Assembly: GCA_964427535.1 (NCBI GenBank)
Contig: CAYRVF010000031.1
Coordinates: 1-42,345, forward strand
Length of the DNA: 42,345 nt
Direction of reading: 5' to 3'
Source: CAYRVF01 sp964427535
Lineage (GTDB): Bacteria > Chloroflexota > Ktedonobacteria > Ktedonobacterales > JADMIN01
Shown: positions 7,630-15,826 of the stretch, piece after piece
Layout of the letters: the number at the start of each line of letters is the position of its first letter
How positions within the stretch are numbered: the stretch's first letter is position 1
The notes under the pieces: model-generated
Seen by the model: only the letters and a program-made list of their open reading frames with translations
Told to the model about the DNA's origin: nothing
Database searches by the model: none
Program-made: the position numbers and the translations under genes

Positions 7630-8937
7630 ATGAGCAACTCGACGTTACCACGACCGACAAAGCAGCGTGATCGGACGAAAGGCACCAAGACGCAGCAGGC
7701 CTACACACGCCAGACTGCGCGCACCGGCGGCCGCCGCGACGGCAAGCCGATGCTCTTCGGATGGGGCAAGCATCTTAGCCGCAACCAGAAGTCGCAGATG
7801 CAGCGTCTCATTGCGTATGGGTTCTTCGCGCTCGTCAACGTGGCCATCATCGGGGTGGTCGTCTTCGGCGTACTCAACGAGAACGTCTTCATTCCCAATC
7901 AGTCGATCGCCAAGGTGAACGGCGTGGGTATCCCGCAGGATAGCTACCGCAAGCTGCTCGCGTACGATGCCCAGACCCTCTGGAACCAGTTGCAGGCGGA
8001 GATCGGGCAGGACGCGACGCTGCAAACGAAGATCCAGGCGGGCGATCAGAATGCCGCCACGCAGGATACGGCGCTCCGGCAGACTATCTCAGCCGATGAA
8101 GGGTCATATCAGCAGGCGCAGATCACTGACCAGGCATCGAAAGAGATTGTTGAGGATCAGATCATCCAGCAGGGGGCGCGTCAGTTCGAGCAGAGCAACC
8201 ATGTGGCCGCCAGTGTCTTCACGCCGACCAAGGCGCAGATCGACTCGGCGGTGAGCAAGTTCAAGGCCGCGTTCCCCTCGAACGAGAAGTACAGCGACTT
8301 CCTCTCGAAGAACAGCATGAGCGAGTCGGATGTGCGCTGGGCAGTCACCGTCCACCTGCGCCGCGACGCGATGCAGAAGTACCTCGCCTCGCGTCTCGTC
8401 TCGCCGACCCGTCAGGTGCATCTGCGCCGCATTGAGCTCTCGACCGCCGCACAGGCCGCGTCGATCCGCGATCAGATCGTCAACCACAAGGGCGACTGGA
8501 CGACCCTCGCCGCGAAGAACTCGCTCGACCCTGACACGAAGAATAAGGGCGGCGATATGGGCTGGGTCGCGCCAGGCACTGGCGACGCTGGCATCGAGAT
8601 CTGGGCGTACGCGTCGGGACGCACCGTGAACGAGATCAGCCCCGTGCTGAAGGACAGTTCGGGCACGTATGACGTCGTGCAGGTGCTGGGCATCGATCCC
8701 AAGCGCGCGGTCGATAGCGCGACGTTGAGCAGCGCGCAGTCCAACGCGCTCAATCACTGGTTGAGTGGCTACAAGGTCGATCCCAAGCACTCGGTCACCA
8801 CGCCGAACAGTACCATGATGGCCGATGCTCGCAATCTGCCGGTGTTGCCGAACCTGAACGCGACCCTGCCGAACGTCAATCCGCAGGGCGCGGGCACGAC
8901 GCCGAGCTTGCCGTCGAGCGTGACCGGCCAACCGTAG
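7630..8937 (+). CDS. Membrane-anchored peptidylprolyl isomerase (PpiC/parvulin type)
   Basis: A 435-residue foldase with a polar basic N-terminus, one membrane helix at about residues 62-82 (IAYGFFALVNVAIIGVVVFG), and an outward SurA/PrsA-like part. The chaperone domain starts at IAKVNGVGIPQDSYRKLLAYD. The rotamase domain spans about residues 255-360 (RQVHLRRIELST, WTTLAAKNSLDPDTKNKGGDMGWV, YDVVQVLGI). The C-terminus is a low-complexity Pro/Asn/Thr tail. It likely helps secreted proteins fold at the outer face of the membrane. The start chosen is the ATG at 7630; a longer GTG frame from 7567 adds 21 residues of unlikely sequence. The gene is followed by a strong hairpin. Confidence 0.85.
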   Translation: MSNSTLPRPTKQRDRTKGTKTQQAYTRQTARTGGRRDGKPMLFGWGKHLSRNQKSQMQRLIAYGFFALVNVAIIGVVVFGVLNENVFIPNQSIAKVNGVGIPQDSYRKLLAYDAQTLWNQLQAEIGQDATLQTKIQAGDQNAATQDTALRQTISADEGSYQQAQITDQASKEIVEDQIIQQGARQFEQSNHVAASVFTPTKAQIDSAVSKFKAAFPSNEKYSDFLSKNSMSESDVRWAVTVHLRRDAMQKYLASRLVSPTRQVHLRRIELSTAAQAASIRDQIVNHKGDWTTLAAKNSLDPDTKNKGGDMGWVAPGTGDAGIEIWAYASGRTVNEISPVLKDSSGTYDVVQVLGIDPKRAVDSATLSSAQSNALNHWLSGYKVDPKHSVTTPNSTMMADARNLPVLPNLNATLPNVNPQGAGTTPSLPSSVTGQP

Positions 8938-9003
8938 CAGAGAAGCTGTAAGCAATTTCGCTCGTGGTCTGCGACGGCATCGCGGGCGAGAAGTGAACTG
9001 AAC

Positions 9004-9034
9004 GCGGCGTACCGGCTGGATTCCGGTATGCCGC
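9004..9034 (+). terminator. Strong hairpin after the PpiC gene
   Basis: GCGGCGTACCGG (9004-9015) pairs with CCGGTATGCCGC (9023-9034) over 12 base pairs with one G-U pair and a 7-base loop. No T-run follows (TTCGCACG), so termination is likely but not assured. It lies 66 bases after the stop and 27 bases before hemW. Confidence 0.5.
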
Positions 9035-9061
9035 TTCGCACGTACCAAAGGCACTGGCGCA

Positions 9062-10351
9062 ATGGCTCCGCATAATGTGCTCGACCGCCGGGACACTGAG
9101 CGAACGGCGGTGAGCGAACTGCTCGATACGATCTCGCTCTATCTCCATATTCCGTTCTGCCATGCGAAGTGTCATTACTGCGATTTCAATTCGTATGCGG
9201 GCATGCTCGGCCTGCGTGAGCAGTATGTCGCCGCGCTTGCGGACGAGATTCGCTTCGCGGGCGCCCGCGTGAGGCACCCGAGCGGCGCGCTCCGGCGGTG
9301 TCGCACGATCTTTTTCGGCGGCGGCACGCCCAGTCTGCTGACGGCCGATCAGGTCGGCGCGCTGCTCGACGCGACCCGCGAGTCGTTCGCGCTGGATGAC
9401 CAGGCGGAGATCACGCTGGAGGCGAATCCCGGCACACTGGAGTACGGTCATCTGGACGACCTGCGCGCGGCTGGCATCAATCGTCTGAGCATGGGTGCAC
9501 AGAGTTTCGACGCTGGGCTGCTGCGCTGGATGGGGCGCATCCACACGCCGGAGGAAGTCGAGTCGGCGGTGGCAGCGGCCCGCGCGGCAGGTTTCGACAA
9601 TCTCAACCTCGATTTCATCTACGCGCTGCCGGGGCAGTCTCTCGCGACGTGGCAGTCGACGCTCGATCGCGCGCTGCTGCTGCGCCCGGAGCACCTCTCG
9701 CTCTACTCGCTGATCGTCGAGGAGGGCACGCCGCTCTACCGGTGGGTGGAGAAAGGGCGCGTGAAGCCCGCCGACGAGGATCTCGCGGCGGACATGTATG
9801 AGTATGCAGCGGAGCGTCTAGCGGCGGCGGGCTATCGGCAGTACGAAGTCTCGAACTGGGCGCTGGAAGGGCAAGCCTGCGAGCACAACCTGACCTACTG
9901 GCATAATCTGCCATACATCGGGTTAGGCGCGGGCGCGTCGTCGTGGTATGGCCAGCACCGGTTCACCGAGGTGAAGCCCGTCCGGAGCTACCTCGCCCGA
10001 GTCGCCGAGGCCAGAGCCGCCGACTCTACGACGGACGGATCTGGCGTGCAGGATGCCGTCCGGCTTCCGGCGGCGGCGGTGCATGACGACGAGGTGATCT
10101 CGCGCGCGCTCGAAATGGGCGAGTCAGCGATGTTGGGCTTGCGGCTGACCGATGGCCTCTCCGAGAGCCGGTTCGCGGAGCGGTTCGGTGTCTCGTTCGA
10201 CACGGTGTATAGCGAGCGGCTCGCCGATGTGCGCGCGTTTGGGTTGGTTGAGACTGTCGATGGACGGGTGCGGCTGACCACGCGCGGCAGGCTACTCGGC
10301 AACGAAGTGTTCGAGCGTGTCTTGCCCACGGACGACGCCCCGTCGGTCTGA
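9062..10351 (+). CDS. hemW: HemW-like radical SAM protein (heme chaperone family)
   Basis: A 429-residue radical SAM protein. LYLHIPFCHAKCHYCDFNSY (about residues 28-46) carries the C-x3-C-x2-C site for the 4Fe-4S cluster. FFGGGTPSLL, EITLEANPGTL, GINRLSMGAQSFD and SWYGQHRF segments match the HemN/HemW family. Bacterial stand-alone members of this group close to this length are mostly HemW, thought to deliver heme to membrane cytochromes, and not the oxygen-independent coproporphyrinogen oxidase HemN; the extra HemN N-terminal signature is absent. An insertion around residues 315-345 makes it longer than the usual ~380. The start may instead be the GTG at 9110. Confidence 0.88.
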   Translation: MAPHNVLDRRDTERTAVSELLDTISLYLHIPFCHAKCHYCDFNSYAGMLGLREQYVAALADEIRFAGARVRHPSGALRRCRTIFFGGGTPSLLTADQVGALLDATRESFALDDQAEITLEANPGTLEYGHLDDLRAAGINRLSMGAQSFDAGLLRWMGRIHTPEEVESAVAAARAAGFDNLNLDFIYALPGQSLATWQSTLDRALLLRPEHLSLYSLIVEEGTPLYRWVEKGRVKPADEDLAADMYEYAAERLAAAGYRQYEVSNWALEGQACEHNLTYWHNLPYIGLGAGASSWYGQHRFTEVKPVRSYLARVAEARAADSTTDGSGVQDAVRLPAAAVHDDEVISRALEMGESAMLGLRLTDGLSESRFAERFGVSFDTVYSERLADVRAFGLVETVDGRVRLTTRGRLLGNEVFERVLPTDDAPSV

Positions 10352-10589
10352 GAACACGGGGTATGCATGGGCAGCCGCAGAGACGGATGGCAGCACGCTG
10401 TTGAGGCAACACATGCGTGACAAGGGGACAATCCGGGCTATGGCTGGCTCAGTGGGAGAAGCAGTTCACGGCGCAGGCAGCCGTGGTCGCATCACGCGGA
10501 ATGTAGAGGAGAACAGACGAAGCGGCGATCGTGATACACAATCCTTGTGGGCGTAGTTCCCGCCCCCGCGAGTCGTCTTCGTGAGAACC

Positions 10590-10802
10590 CTACAGATCCG
10601 CCGATCCCTCCCCAAGCTTACCGTTCTCAACTAACCAGCGAGCGAATTCCATGCGGCGATCGTCGATCACACGCTCAAGATATTCGGCATGGTTGTGGTA
10701 GTTCTGGCGAAGGTCCTCAAGACGGCTCATCTCATCGGTGCTAAAGTTGTTTCCCAGCATGGTGGGGCGTCCGTTGTTTGGGCCAAATTCTCGGGCGAGC
10801 AT
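10590..10802 (-). CDS. Small hypothetical protein, 70 aa
   Basis: A 70-residue soluble, acidic protein with a Asn/Gly-rich start (REFGPNNGRPTMLGNNF) and one long amphipathic helix (about residues 22-60, DEMSRLEDLRQNYHNHAEYL, then RRMEFARWLVENG). I do not recognise the family by function. The ribosome site is strong (GGAGG, 8 bases before ATG) and the composition is protein-like in this frame only, which supports a real gene. It is divergent from recJ (287-bp gap) and convergent with hemW; the 238-bp gap 10352-10589 shows nothing else. Confidence 0.7.
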   Translation of the reverse strand: MLAREFGPNNGRPTMLGNNFSTDEMSRLEDLRQNYHNHAEYLERVIDDRRMEFARWLVENGKLGEGSADL

Positions 10803-11010
10803 GTTCTCATCCTCCGTTGCGCAGCACAGGCGCTGTGGCGTCGTTTCTGAGTGTCCTTATTGCACGGGCTGTGCCAACTTTTGCGGAATACGGGGCACTA
10901 TTTGGAAATTAGCCCAAGCGGAAACGAGCGCCAGATCGCCGGCGCGCTGAAATGCAGCGGATTTCGCCAGGCGAACGGCCTATTGGCGTCCGCGCGGTTG
11001 TGTCATCGAC

Positions 11011-11040
11011 GTGACAGCATTGTAAGCAGCGTGATAGCAT
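11011..11040 (+). promoter_or_regulatory. recJ promoter overlapping an 11-bp direct repeat
   Basis: GTGACA (11011-11016) and TAGCAT (11035-11040) are 18 bases apart, giving a start near 11047. The same bases hold a direct repeat: CGTGACAGCAT (11010-11020) and CGTGATAGCAT (11030-11040), 20 bp apart, or two helical turns. The repeat could be a regulator site on one face of the DNA. Confidence 0.5.
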
Positions 11041-11046
11041 GTGTGG

Positions 11047-11072
11047 CGCGCCAAACACCGGTGTTTGGCGCG
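11047..11072. promoter_or_regulatory. Perfect 26-bp palindrome at the recJ transcription start
   Basis: CGCGCCAAACACC is followed directly by its reverse complement GGTGTTTGGCGCG. It begins at the predicted transcription start and ends 17 bases before the recJ ATG. It can be a repressor operator, or in RNA a 5' hairpin, although with no loop the RNA form would need to open at the centre. Confidence 0.55.
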
Positions 11073-11089
11073 TAAGGACAGGATAGCGT

Positions 11090-12967
11090 ATGACTCAACC
11101 GCGGCCGGAGAAACTCAGAGAGGGCGCACGTCAAGCGGGGGCGGGGCAGGGCGTGACAACATCGCCCGGCATGGTACGCCCGCGAGCAACGCTTCGTCTC
11201 AAAGAGCAGCTTTCGCGGGATGCGCTCTCCGCGTCGGACGCGTACCGGCCGTTGCTCGTGCAATTGCTGGCGAATCGTGGCATCGTGGGTGAGGCGGAGA
11301 TCGCGCGCTTCTTCGCACAGAGCTGGCGCGCGGAGGGCCAGGCGCTGCCGAATCTCGATGTGGCGGTCGCGCGCATCCAGAGGGCACTCACGGACGGTGA
11401 GCACGTCACAGTGTATGGCGACTGCGACACCGATGGTATGACGTCCTGCGCGATTCTCACGCGAGCGCTGAGCGCGGTTGGCTTGTACGTGACCCCATAC
11501 GTGCCGCATCGCGACGCCGATGGGCGAGGGCTGAACCCCGAGTCGGTGCGCACAATCGGGGCAGACGGAACGACACTCCTCATCACGACGGATTGTGGTA
11601 CCTCGAATGTAGACGAAGCGGAGCTGGTGCGCGCGCTGGGGATGGATCTGATCGTAACCGATCACCACCCGCCGCACGGTTCGCTGCCACACGCGGTCGC
11701 GGTCGTCAATCCGCAGCTCGGTGACTCCGCCGCGCCGGATGCCTGGCTGGCGGGCGCGGGTGTGGCTTTCCGGCTCGCTGAGGCCGTGCTTGCCAGCAGC
11801 GCGCTCGACGCCCCGGCGGGAGACGCCGCGCTGGAGTCACTCCTCGACCTCGCGGCGGTCGGCACGATCGGTGATATCGTGCGCCTTACGCCACGCAACT
11901 GGGCGCTCGCCCGTGCGGGTCTCGACCGGCTGCGCACGTCGCCACGGCCTGGGTTCCGCGCACTGCTTGCTCACGCCGGAATCGAGCCGGGCACGGTGAC
12001 AGAGCGAGACATCAGCTTTGCCATCGCACCCCGCTTGAATGCTGCAGCGCGTCTGAACCAGCCGAGGCTCTCACTCGATCTCTTGCTCGCTCAGACAGAC
12101 GCCGAGGCCACGAGCCTTGCCGATCAGCTCGATGCGCTTAACCGCGAGCGCCAGCGGTTGCTTGAGGCGACCTTTGCCGATGCCCAGGTGCAGGCCTATG
12201 CGCAGATCGAGCGCGCCGATACATCGGGAGGCGACTTGCGTGTCGTGGTGGTAATTGGCGAGAAGTGGCCACTGGGAATACTCGGACTCGTCGCGAGCCG
12301 TCTGGTGGATGCGTTCGGCCGCACAGCCGTGGTGATTTCCTGCGACGGTGACGTCTGCCGTGGGTCTGCGCGCGGACTCGGTGATATCAATCTGGGCGAG
12401 ACGCTTGCTGCCCACGCCGACCTCTTGGTTCGTTTCGGCGGCCATGAGCGCGCGGCTGGCTTTACGCTGCTCGGTGCGCGTAAAGATGAGTTTCTCCACG
12501 TACTAGAGTCTCTGCCGTCCGCTCGCGCGAACGAGGGCGAATCGCGAGTTGAGGGGTCCGCGCGAAATGCGACTCCGGTCGATGTCGATTGTGTGCTCCC
12601 CTTCGACCGCCTGGTGCCGGAGAATCTGCGGACCGTGCGCGACCTCGCGCCGTATGGGCCTGGCTTCCCGGAGCCGGTGTTCCTGTGCAGGCAGGTGCGC
12701 GTGCTGAACTGCTGGGCGACCGGCGAAGGCAGTCGCACGCTGCGGCTCACCGTGGCGCAGCGGCTCGCGTCGGGGCGCGAGCACAGGCGCACGCTCTACT
12801 GGCCGCGTCACGGAGCGCTCGCCGCCGAGTTTCGCCCAGTGAACGGGGAGCCCCAAGTGTGCGATATCGCCTACTCGGTTGACTTCGCCCGCAGGAGTGC
12901 GAGCGGAGACGGCGAGCCGCAGCTGCGCGTCGTGGCGCTCGTCCCCTCAGAGGAGCCCCCCACCTGA
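11090..12967 (+). CDS. recJ: Single-stranded-DNA-specific exonuclease RecJ
   Basis: A 625-residue 5'-3' single-strand exonuclease of recombination and mismatch/base repair. The DHH phosphoesterase motifs are present: VYGDCDTDGMTS (about residues 106-117; the usual GDYDADG with Cys and Thr changes but the Asp ladder kept), TTDCGTSN (about 166) and TDHHPPH (about 190). AAVGTIGDIVRL and APRLNAAARL precede the DHHA1 domain, whose GGHERAAGFTL is near residue 452. The OB-fold C-terminus follows. The first ~25 residues are not conserved; a Met at residue 27 is an alternative start. The promoter has operator-like repeats. Confidence 0.95.
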   Translation: MTQPRPEKLREGARQAGAGQGVTTSPGMVRPRATLRLKEQLSRDALSASDAYRPLLVQLLANRGIVGEAEIARFFAQSWRAEGQALPNLDVAVARIQRALTDGEHVTVYGDCDTDGMTSCAILTRALSAVGLYVTPYVPHRDADGRGLNPESVRTIGADGTTLLITTDCGTSNVDEAELVRALGMDLIVTDHHPPHGSLPHAVAVVNPQLGDSAAPDAWLAGAGVAFRLAEAVLASSALDAPAGDAALESLLDLAAVGTIGDIVRLTPRNWALARAGLDRLRTSPRPGFRALLAHAGIEPGTVTERDISFAIAPRLNAAARLNQPRLSLDLLLAQTDAEATSLADQLDALNRERQRLLEATFADAQVQAYAQIERADTSGGDLRVVVVIGEKWPLGILGLVASRLVDAFGRTAVVISCDGDVCRGSARGLGDINLGETLAAHADLLVRFGGHERAAGFTLLGARKDEFLHVLESLPSARANEGESRVEGSARNATPVDVDCVLPFDRLVPENLRTVRDLAPYGPGFPEPVFLCRQVRVLNCWATGEGSRTLRLTVAQRLASGREHRRTLYWPRHGALAAEFRPVNGEPQVCDIAYSVDFARRSASGDGEPQLRVVALVPSEEPPT

Positions 12968-13081
12968 TCGGGACGATTCCGTGCGCTGAGAACGCGATGT
13001 ACCTGTCATCCTGCCTGCTATCCCGTGTACAATGCGCGTATCCGCTTTCCATACGAACGTCGCAACTGGTGGAGGCCCACC

Positions 13082-14557
13082 ATGATGCAGACGACGAGGA
13101 GATCACCGCTCCAGTCGCAGCCCGGGGCGCCCTCTTCAAGGGGGGATCGTATCCGAAGTGCGACTGCCGGTGGCACGCTACACGGCGCCACGCTCGTGGC
13201 CGCACGCGCCTTGTGGCTTGTCTTGGCCGCGATCACCTTCGCCCTCTTCGCGGCCAGCACGGCCAACTGGCTCAGACAGATGCGTGGGCCGTGCCCGCCT
13301 GACCTGTGCGTCCACGGACAGGTGTCTCGGACCTTTGTTCGCGCGCTTGCCGATCTGCATCTGTCGGTCAGCTTTTATGCCTGGTACCAGCTGTGGATAA
13401 CCGTCCTCTTCGCAGTTGGCTTCGTGGCGGTTGCCATACTCCTCTTTTCGCGTCGGTCCTCCGACCCGCTGGCGCTCTTTGTCTCCCTCGCACTCCTGCT
13501 CTTCGGCGTCGTCTCCTTCGATTTTGGACCGATCACCCGGCTGGCGGCCGAGAACCCCAGCTGGCTCGTGCCAGTCGAGCTATTGGAGTTCCTGGGTGCA
13601 TTCGCCTTCACGATGATCCCGTTTGTCTTTCCCGACGGCCGTTTCGTGCCTCGCTGGGCATACCTTTCCGTAGTGCCAGTTGTGCTCTGGTTCTTGCCCG
13701 TGTATCTGTGGCCGAACTCGCCGTTCAGTTTCGCCACCTGGCCCGGATTGGCGGCCCTGGCGGGATGGGCATGCCTCCTGGGTGTCGCAATCGCCGCGCA
13801 GGTCTACCGCTATCGGCGCGTCTCCACCCCGGTGCAGCGGCAACAGACGAAGTGGGTTGTCTACGGCATCGTGGCCGGATGCGCTGGCTTCTTTGTGGGC
13901 AGGTTCGTTTACACCCTCCTCGGCACGCCACCGTTGACAACATCAACCGCAGTGGTGGCCAACTTCGCCTCGGGCACGCTCATCCATGCCGGCATGCTGC
14001 TGGTCCCGGTTTGCACCGGCATCGCGATTCTGCGCTCGCACCTCTTCGATATCGACGTGATCATCCGCCGGACGCTCGTTTACGGCATGGTGATCGGCGT
14101 GCTGGCGGCGGTATATTTCGCCGGTGTGGTGGTGCTGCAGACGGGCTTCCGCGCGGTCACCGGACAGAACTCGGCAGTGGCGCTGGTGATCTCCACGCTG
14201 GCGATCGCGGCGCTGTTCCAGCCGCTGCGCGGGCGCGTGCGGGCCGACGTCGATCGCCGCTTCTACCGGCACAAGTACGACGCGGCCAGGACACTGGAGG
14301 CGTTTGGCGCGACGCTGCGGAGCGAGGTGGACATGACGCGGCTCGGCGAGAAGGTTATGGCGGTGGTGGAGGAGACGATGCAGCCGAGCATCGTGAGTCT
14401 CTGGCTCGTGCGAACCGTGCGGCCAGGCGACGAGTCGGGCGTCTGGCAGCGCACAGACATGGTCCGAGAGGGCGAACCGGTGCCGCGAGTCGTTGCCCTC
14501 GTTCCCTCGGCAGAACCTCACCCCCAACCCCCCTCCCTGGGAGGGAAGGGGTCGTGA
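13082..14557 (+). CDS. Chloroflexota-type multi-pass membrane protein of unknown function
   Basis: A 491-residue protein with about eight to nine membrane helices in residues 45-370, then a cytoplasmic part. The segment GIAILRSHLFDIDVIIRRTLVYG, followed by a helix, LQPLRGRVRADVDRRFYRHKYDAA and a helical stalk (EVDMTRLGEKVMAVVEETMQPS), resembles proteins frequent in Chloroflexota that look like sensor modules without a kinase domain. This is recognition, not proof. The start is the ATG with GGAGG 7 bases upstream; TACAAT at 13028 may be its -10 box. The last ~13 codons (AEPHPQPPSLGGKGS) are encoded by the inverted-repeat element at 14512, so the natural C-terminus has been replaced or extended. 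Confidence 0.7.
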   Translation: MMQTTRRSPLQSQPGAPSSRGDRIRSATAGGTLHGATLVAARALWLVLAAITFALFAASTANWLRQMRGPCPPDLCVHGQVSRTFVRALADLHLSVSFYAWYQLWITVLFAVGFVAVAILLFSRRSSDPLALFVSLALLLFGVVSFDFGPITRLAAENPSWLVPVELLEFLGAFAFTMIPFVFPDGRFVPRWAYLSVVPVVLWFLPVYLWPNSPFSFATWPGLAALAGWACLLGVAIAAQVYRYRRVSTPVQRQQTKWVVYGIVAGCAGFFVGRFVYTLLGTPPLTTSTAVVANFASGTLIHAGMLLVPVCTGIAILRSHLFDIDVIIRRTLVYGMVIGVLAAVYFAGVVVLQTGFRAVTGQNSAVALVISTLAIAALFQPLRGRVRADVDRRFYRHKYDAARTLEAFGATLRSEVDMTRLGEKVMAVVEETMQPSIVSLWLVRTVRPGDESGVWQRTDMVREGEPVPRVVALVPSAEPHPQPPSLGGKGS

Positions 14558-14728
14558 GGCGGAGGATGAAGCCTAGGGGCAAACACTCTTTGTGGTGAGA
14601 GTTGGCATCCTGCCCCCTGGCTTCAGCCCAGAGAAGGGCTGATCACGTGTGCGAACACCATGCCCTCCATCACTTATGCCTAATTAGCGACCCCTTCCCT
14701 CAGGGGAAGGGGGTGGGGGTGAGGTTCT
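14512..14728. repeat. MITE-like GC-rich inverted-repeat element, copy 2
   Basis: The left end AGAACCTCACCCCCAACCCC (14512-14531) is repeated inverted at the right end GGGGGTGGGGGTGAGGTTCT (14709-14728) with one mismatch. Each end has an inner hairpin (CCTCCCTGGGAGG; CCCCTTCCCTCAGGGGAAGGGG). About 170 bp of non-coding sequence lies between. The left end overlaps the 3' end of the preceding gene. No clear target-site duplication is seen. Confidence 0.75.
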
Positions 14729-14747
14729 GGTGGGGAGGGATACACGT

Positions 14748-14781
14748 ATGGGCCGCACACCTACCCTGGTGTACGGCCCAT
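14748..14781. terminator. Hairpin between convergent genes
   Basis: ATGGGCCG pairs with CGGCCCAT and, after one mismatch, ACACC pairs with GGTGT around a short loop. It lies 66 bases after the end of the minus-strand 150-aa gene and after the repeat element on the other side. It lacks a T-run in either direction. A role as bidirectional terminator is plausible. The rest of 14558-14846 is the repeat element and unassigned sequence. Confidence 0.4.
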
Positions 14782-14846
14782 GTATCTGCTGCCATCGCGA
14801 CTGGGGTGCGACACCCGCAAGCAACGGCACGCATGAATTGCCAGCA

Positions 14847-15299
14847 CTAATGCCAGACCGAACGCGGAAAGTGGTTGGCGGTCTGGAGGTAGCGTTCCTC
14901 ATCAGATTCGATCAGCAGTTTGTGCATCAGCACGACGTCAGCTTCTGGGAGTCCGCCGACAGCGGGCTGCACGCACAATCGCTCGGTTACTCTTCCGCCC
15001 TCCATAACGAGCACTTGACCCGGCCCGCGCGGAATGCGATAGATTCGCCCTCCGTGCTGGCAACTGGCGACGTCGAGGAAACCGCTGAAGCACAGGCCGC
15101 GATATTGATCCTCAGTGAGCATCTCGTGCAGCAAAGCTTCAGCGGTTCGCTCGGCGGGAACGGGCCACCACGCCTGCATACGGAGCCACGGCCAGACCCG
15201 AGCGCTGAATGTCGGCCACGACCACAGCGCGAGCATGATGCGCGCCAGGACGATCAGCACGACGACGGTGATGATCAGCGCGCCGAGTGAGTTCGCCAT
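14847..15299 (-). CDS. Hypothetical membrane-anchored protein, 150 aa
   Basis: Residues 6-27 form one membrane helix (LGALIITVVVLIVLARIMLAL), followed by Trp-rich interfacial sequence and a soluble domain (EALLHEMLTEDQYRGL, GGRIYRIPRGPGQVLVME, ADVVLMHKLLIESDEERYLQTAN). I do not know the function. The domain has the feel of a conserved Chloroflexota family: a helical start, then a beta-rich RIYRIPRGPG core. It is translated 21 bases after the 81-aa protein and is likely cotranscribed with it. Confidence 0.65.
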   Translation of the reverse strand: MANSLGALIITVVVLIVLARIMLALWSWPTFSARVWPWLRMQAWWPVPAERTAEALLHEMLTEDQYRGLCFSGFLDVASCQHGGRIYRIPRGPGQVLVMEGGRVTERLCVQPAVGGLPEADVVLMHKLLIESDEERYLQTANHFPRSVWH

Positions 15300-15320
15300 G
15301 ATTCCCTCCGCCGGAGTGGG

Positions 15321-15566
15321 CTAGCCCCCCACAACGCGCGGCAGCATGATGATCTGCTCGGCCTCTGGATCAAACTTTTCGATACGCTCGGCTGGCTGAC
15401 CGGGCTTCACGCGGACCGCAGCCGCGCCACGGGCACGCTGCTCGGCGAAGATACGCTCCGCCTCACGAACCGCGGCTACCGCCTCTGGATCGCCCGTCTT
15501 GACAGCTCCGTCGTCCCACTGGAACCGATCGTCTCCGTGGTGCGATAGCACTCGAAGCACCCCCAT
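15321..15566 (-). CDS. Small protein ending in Gly-Gly, possible beta-grasp fold
   Basis: An 81-residue protein. The order of predicted elements is a beta hairpin (GVLRVLSHHGDDRFQWDD), an amphipathic helix (AVAAVREAERIFAEQRARG), then strands (AAAVRVKPG..., and AEQIIMLPRVVGG at the very end). The end IIMLPRVVGG looks like the MoaD/ThiS/ubiquitin-type tail with its free Gly-Gly. Such tails are adenylated by E1-like enzymes for sulfur transfer or conjugation, but no E1, JAB or sulfurtransferase is next to it. The fold is my inference and the function unknown. A very good ribosome site (AGGAGG, 8 bases before ATG) supports the gene. First gene of a two-gene unit. Confidence 0.65.
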   Translation of the reverse strand: MGVLRVLSHHGDDRFQWDDGAVKTGDPEAVAAVREAERIFAEQRARGAAAVRVKPGQPAERIEKFDPEAEQIIMLPRVVGG

Positions 15567-15768
15567 GACGCATGCCTCCTCTTACTAGCCAGGCCTCGTA
15601 CCTGGCATGTACCGGCGGAAGAGCTAGGGTCCTGCTGCGCCGGGCGACGGAGAATCACCCTGCCCGGTGGGTAGAGGGCCGTGCCAATGATCGAGAACGG
15701 CAGACTAAGTGACCTAGGATTCCTCGGCCTGCCAGTGGTTCCATCCCATCCCGAGCCGACGTGCCTCT

Positions 15769-15801
15769 CAACGCCGTAGCTCCTCGTAGCTAACGGCGTT
15801 G
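15769..15801 (-). promoter_or_regulatory. Hairpin in the long leader of the 81-aa gene
   Basis: CAACGCCGTAGCT (15769-15781) and AGCTAACGGCGTTG (15788-15801) form a 13-bp helix with one bulged base and a 6-base loop. It lies about 19 bases into the ~254-base leader predicted from the promoter at 15827. No T-run follows on the minus strand. The rest of the 15567-15885 gap shows no gene; the leader may be a structured RNA I cannot name. Confidence 0.4.
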
Positions 15802-15826
15802 CATAATCCATTCCAGCTTTGATTCG

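Noticed and set aside
9004..9034. The hairpin after the PpiC gene as a certain intrinsic terminator
   Set aside because: The stem is strong but there is no T-run; kept only as a possible terminator.
13306..14598. 430-aa open frame in the second phase of the membrane protein gene
   Set aside because: Overlaps a gene with clear membrane helices and a good start; Arg/Pro-rich shadow.
15736..15760. A 5S rRNA-like string (CATCCCATCCCGAGCCG)
   Set aside because: Resembles the 5S loop region for about 15 bases only; the expected GAAGTTAAGC and the closing helix do not follow.
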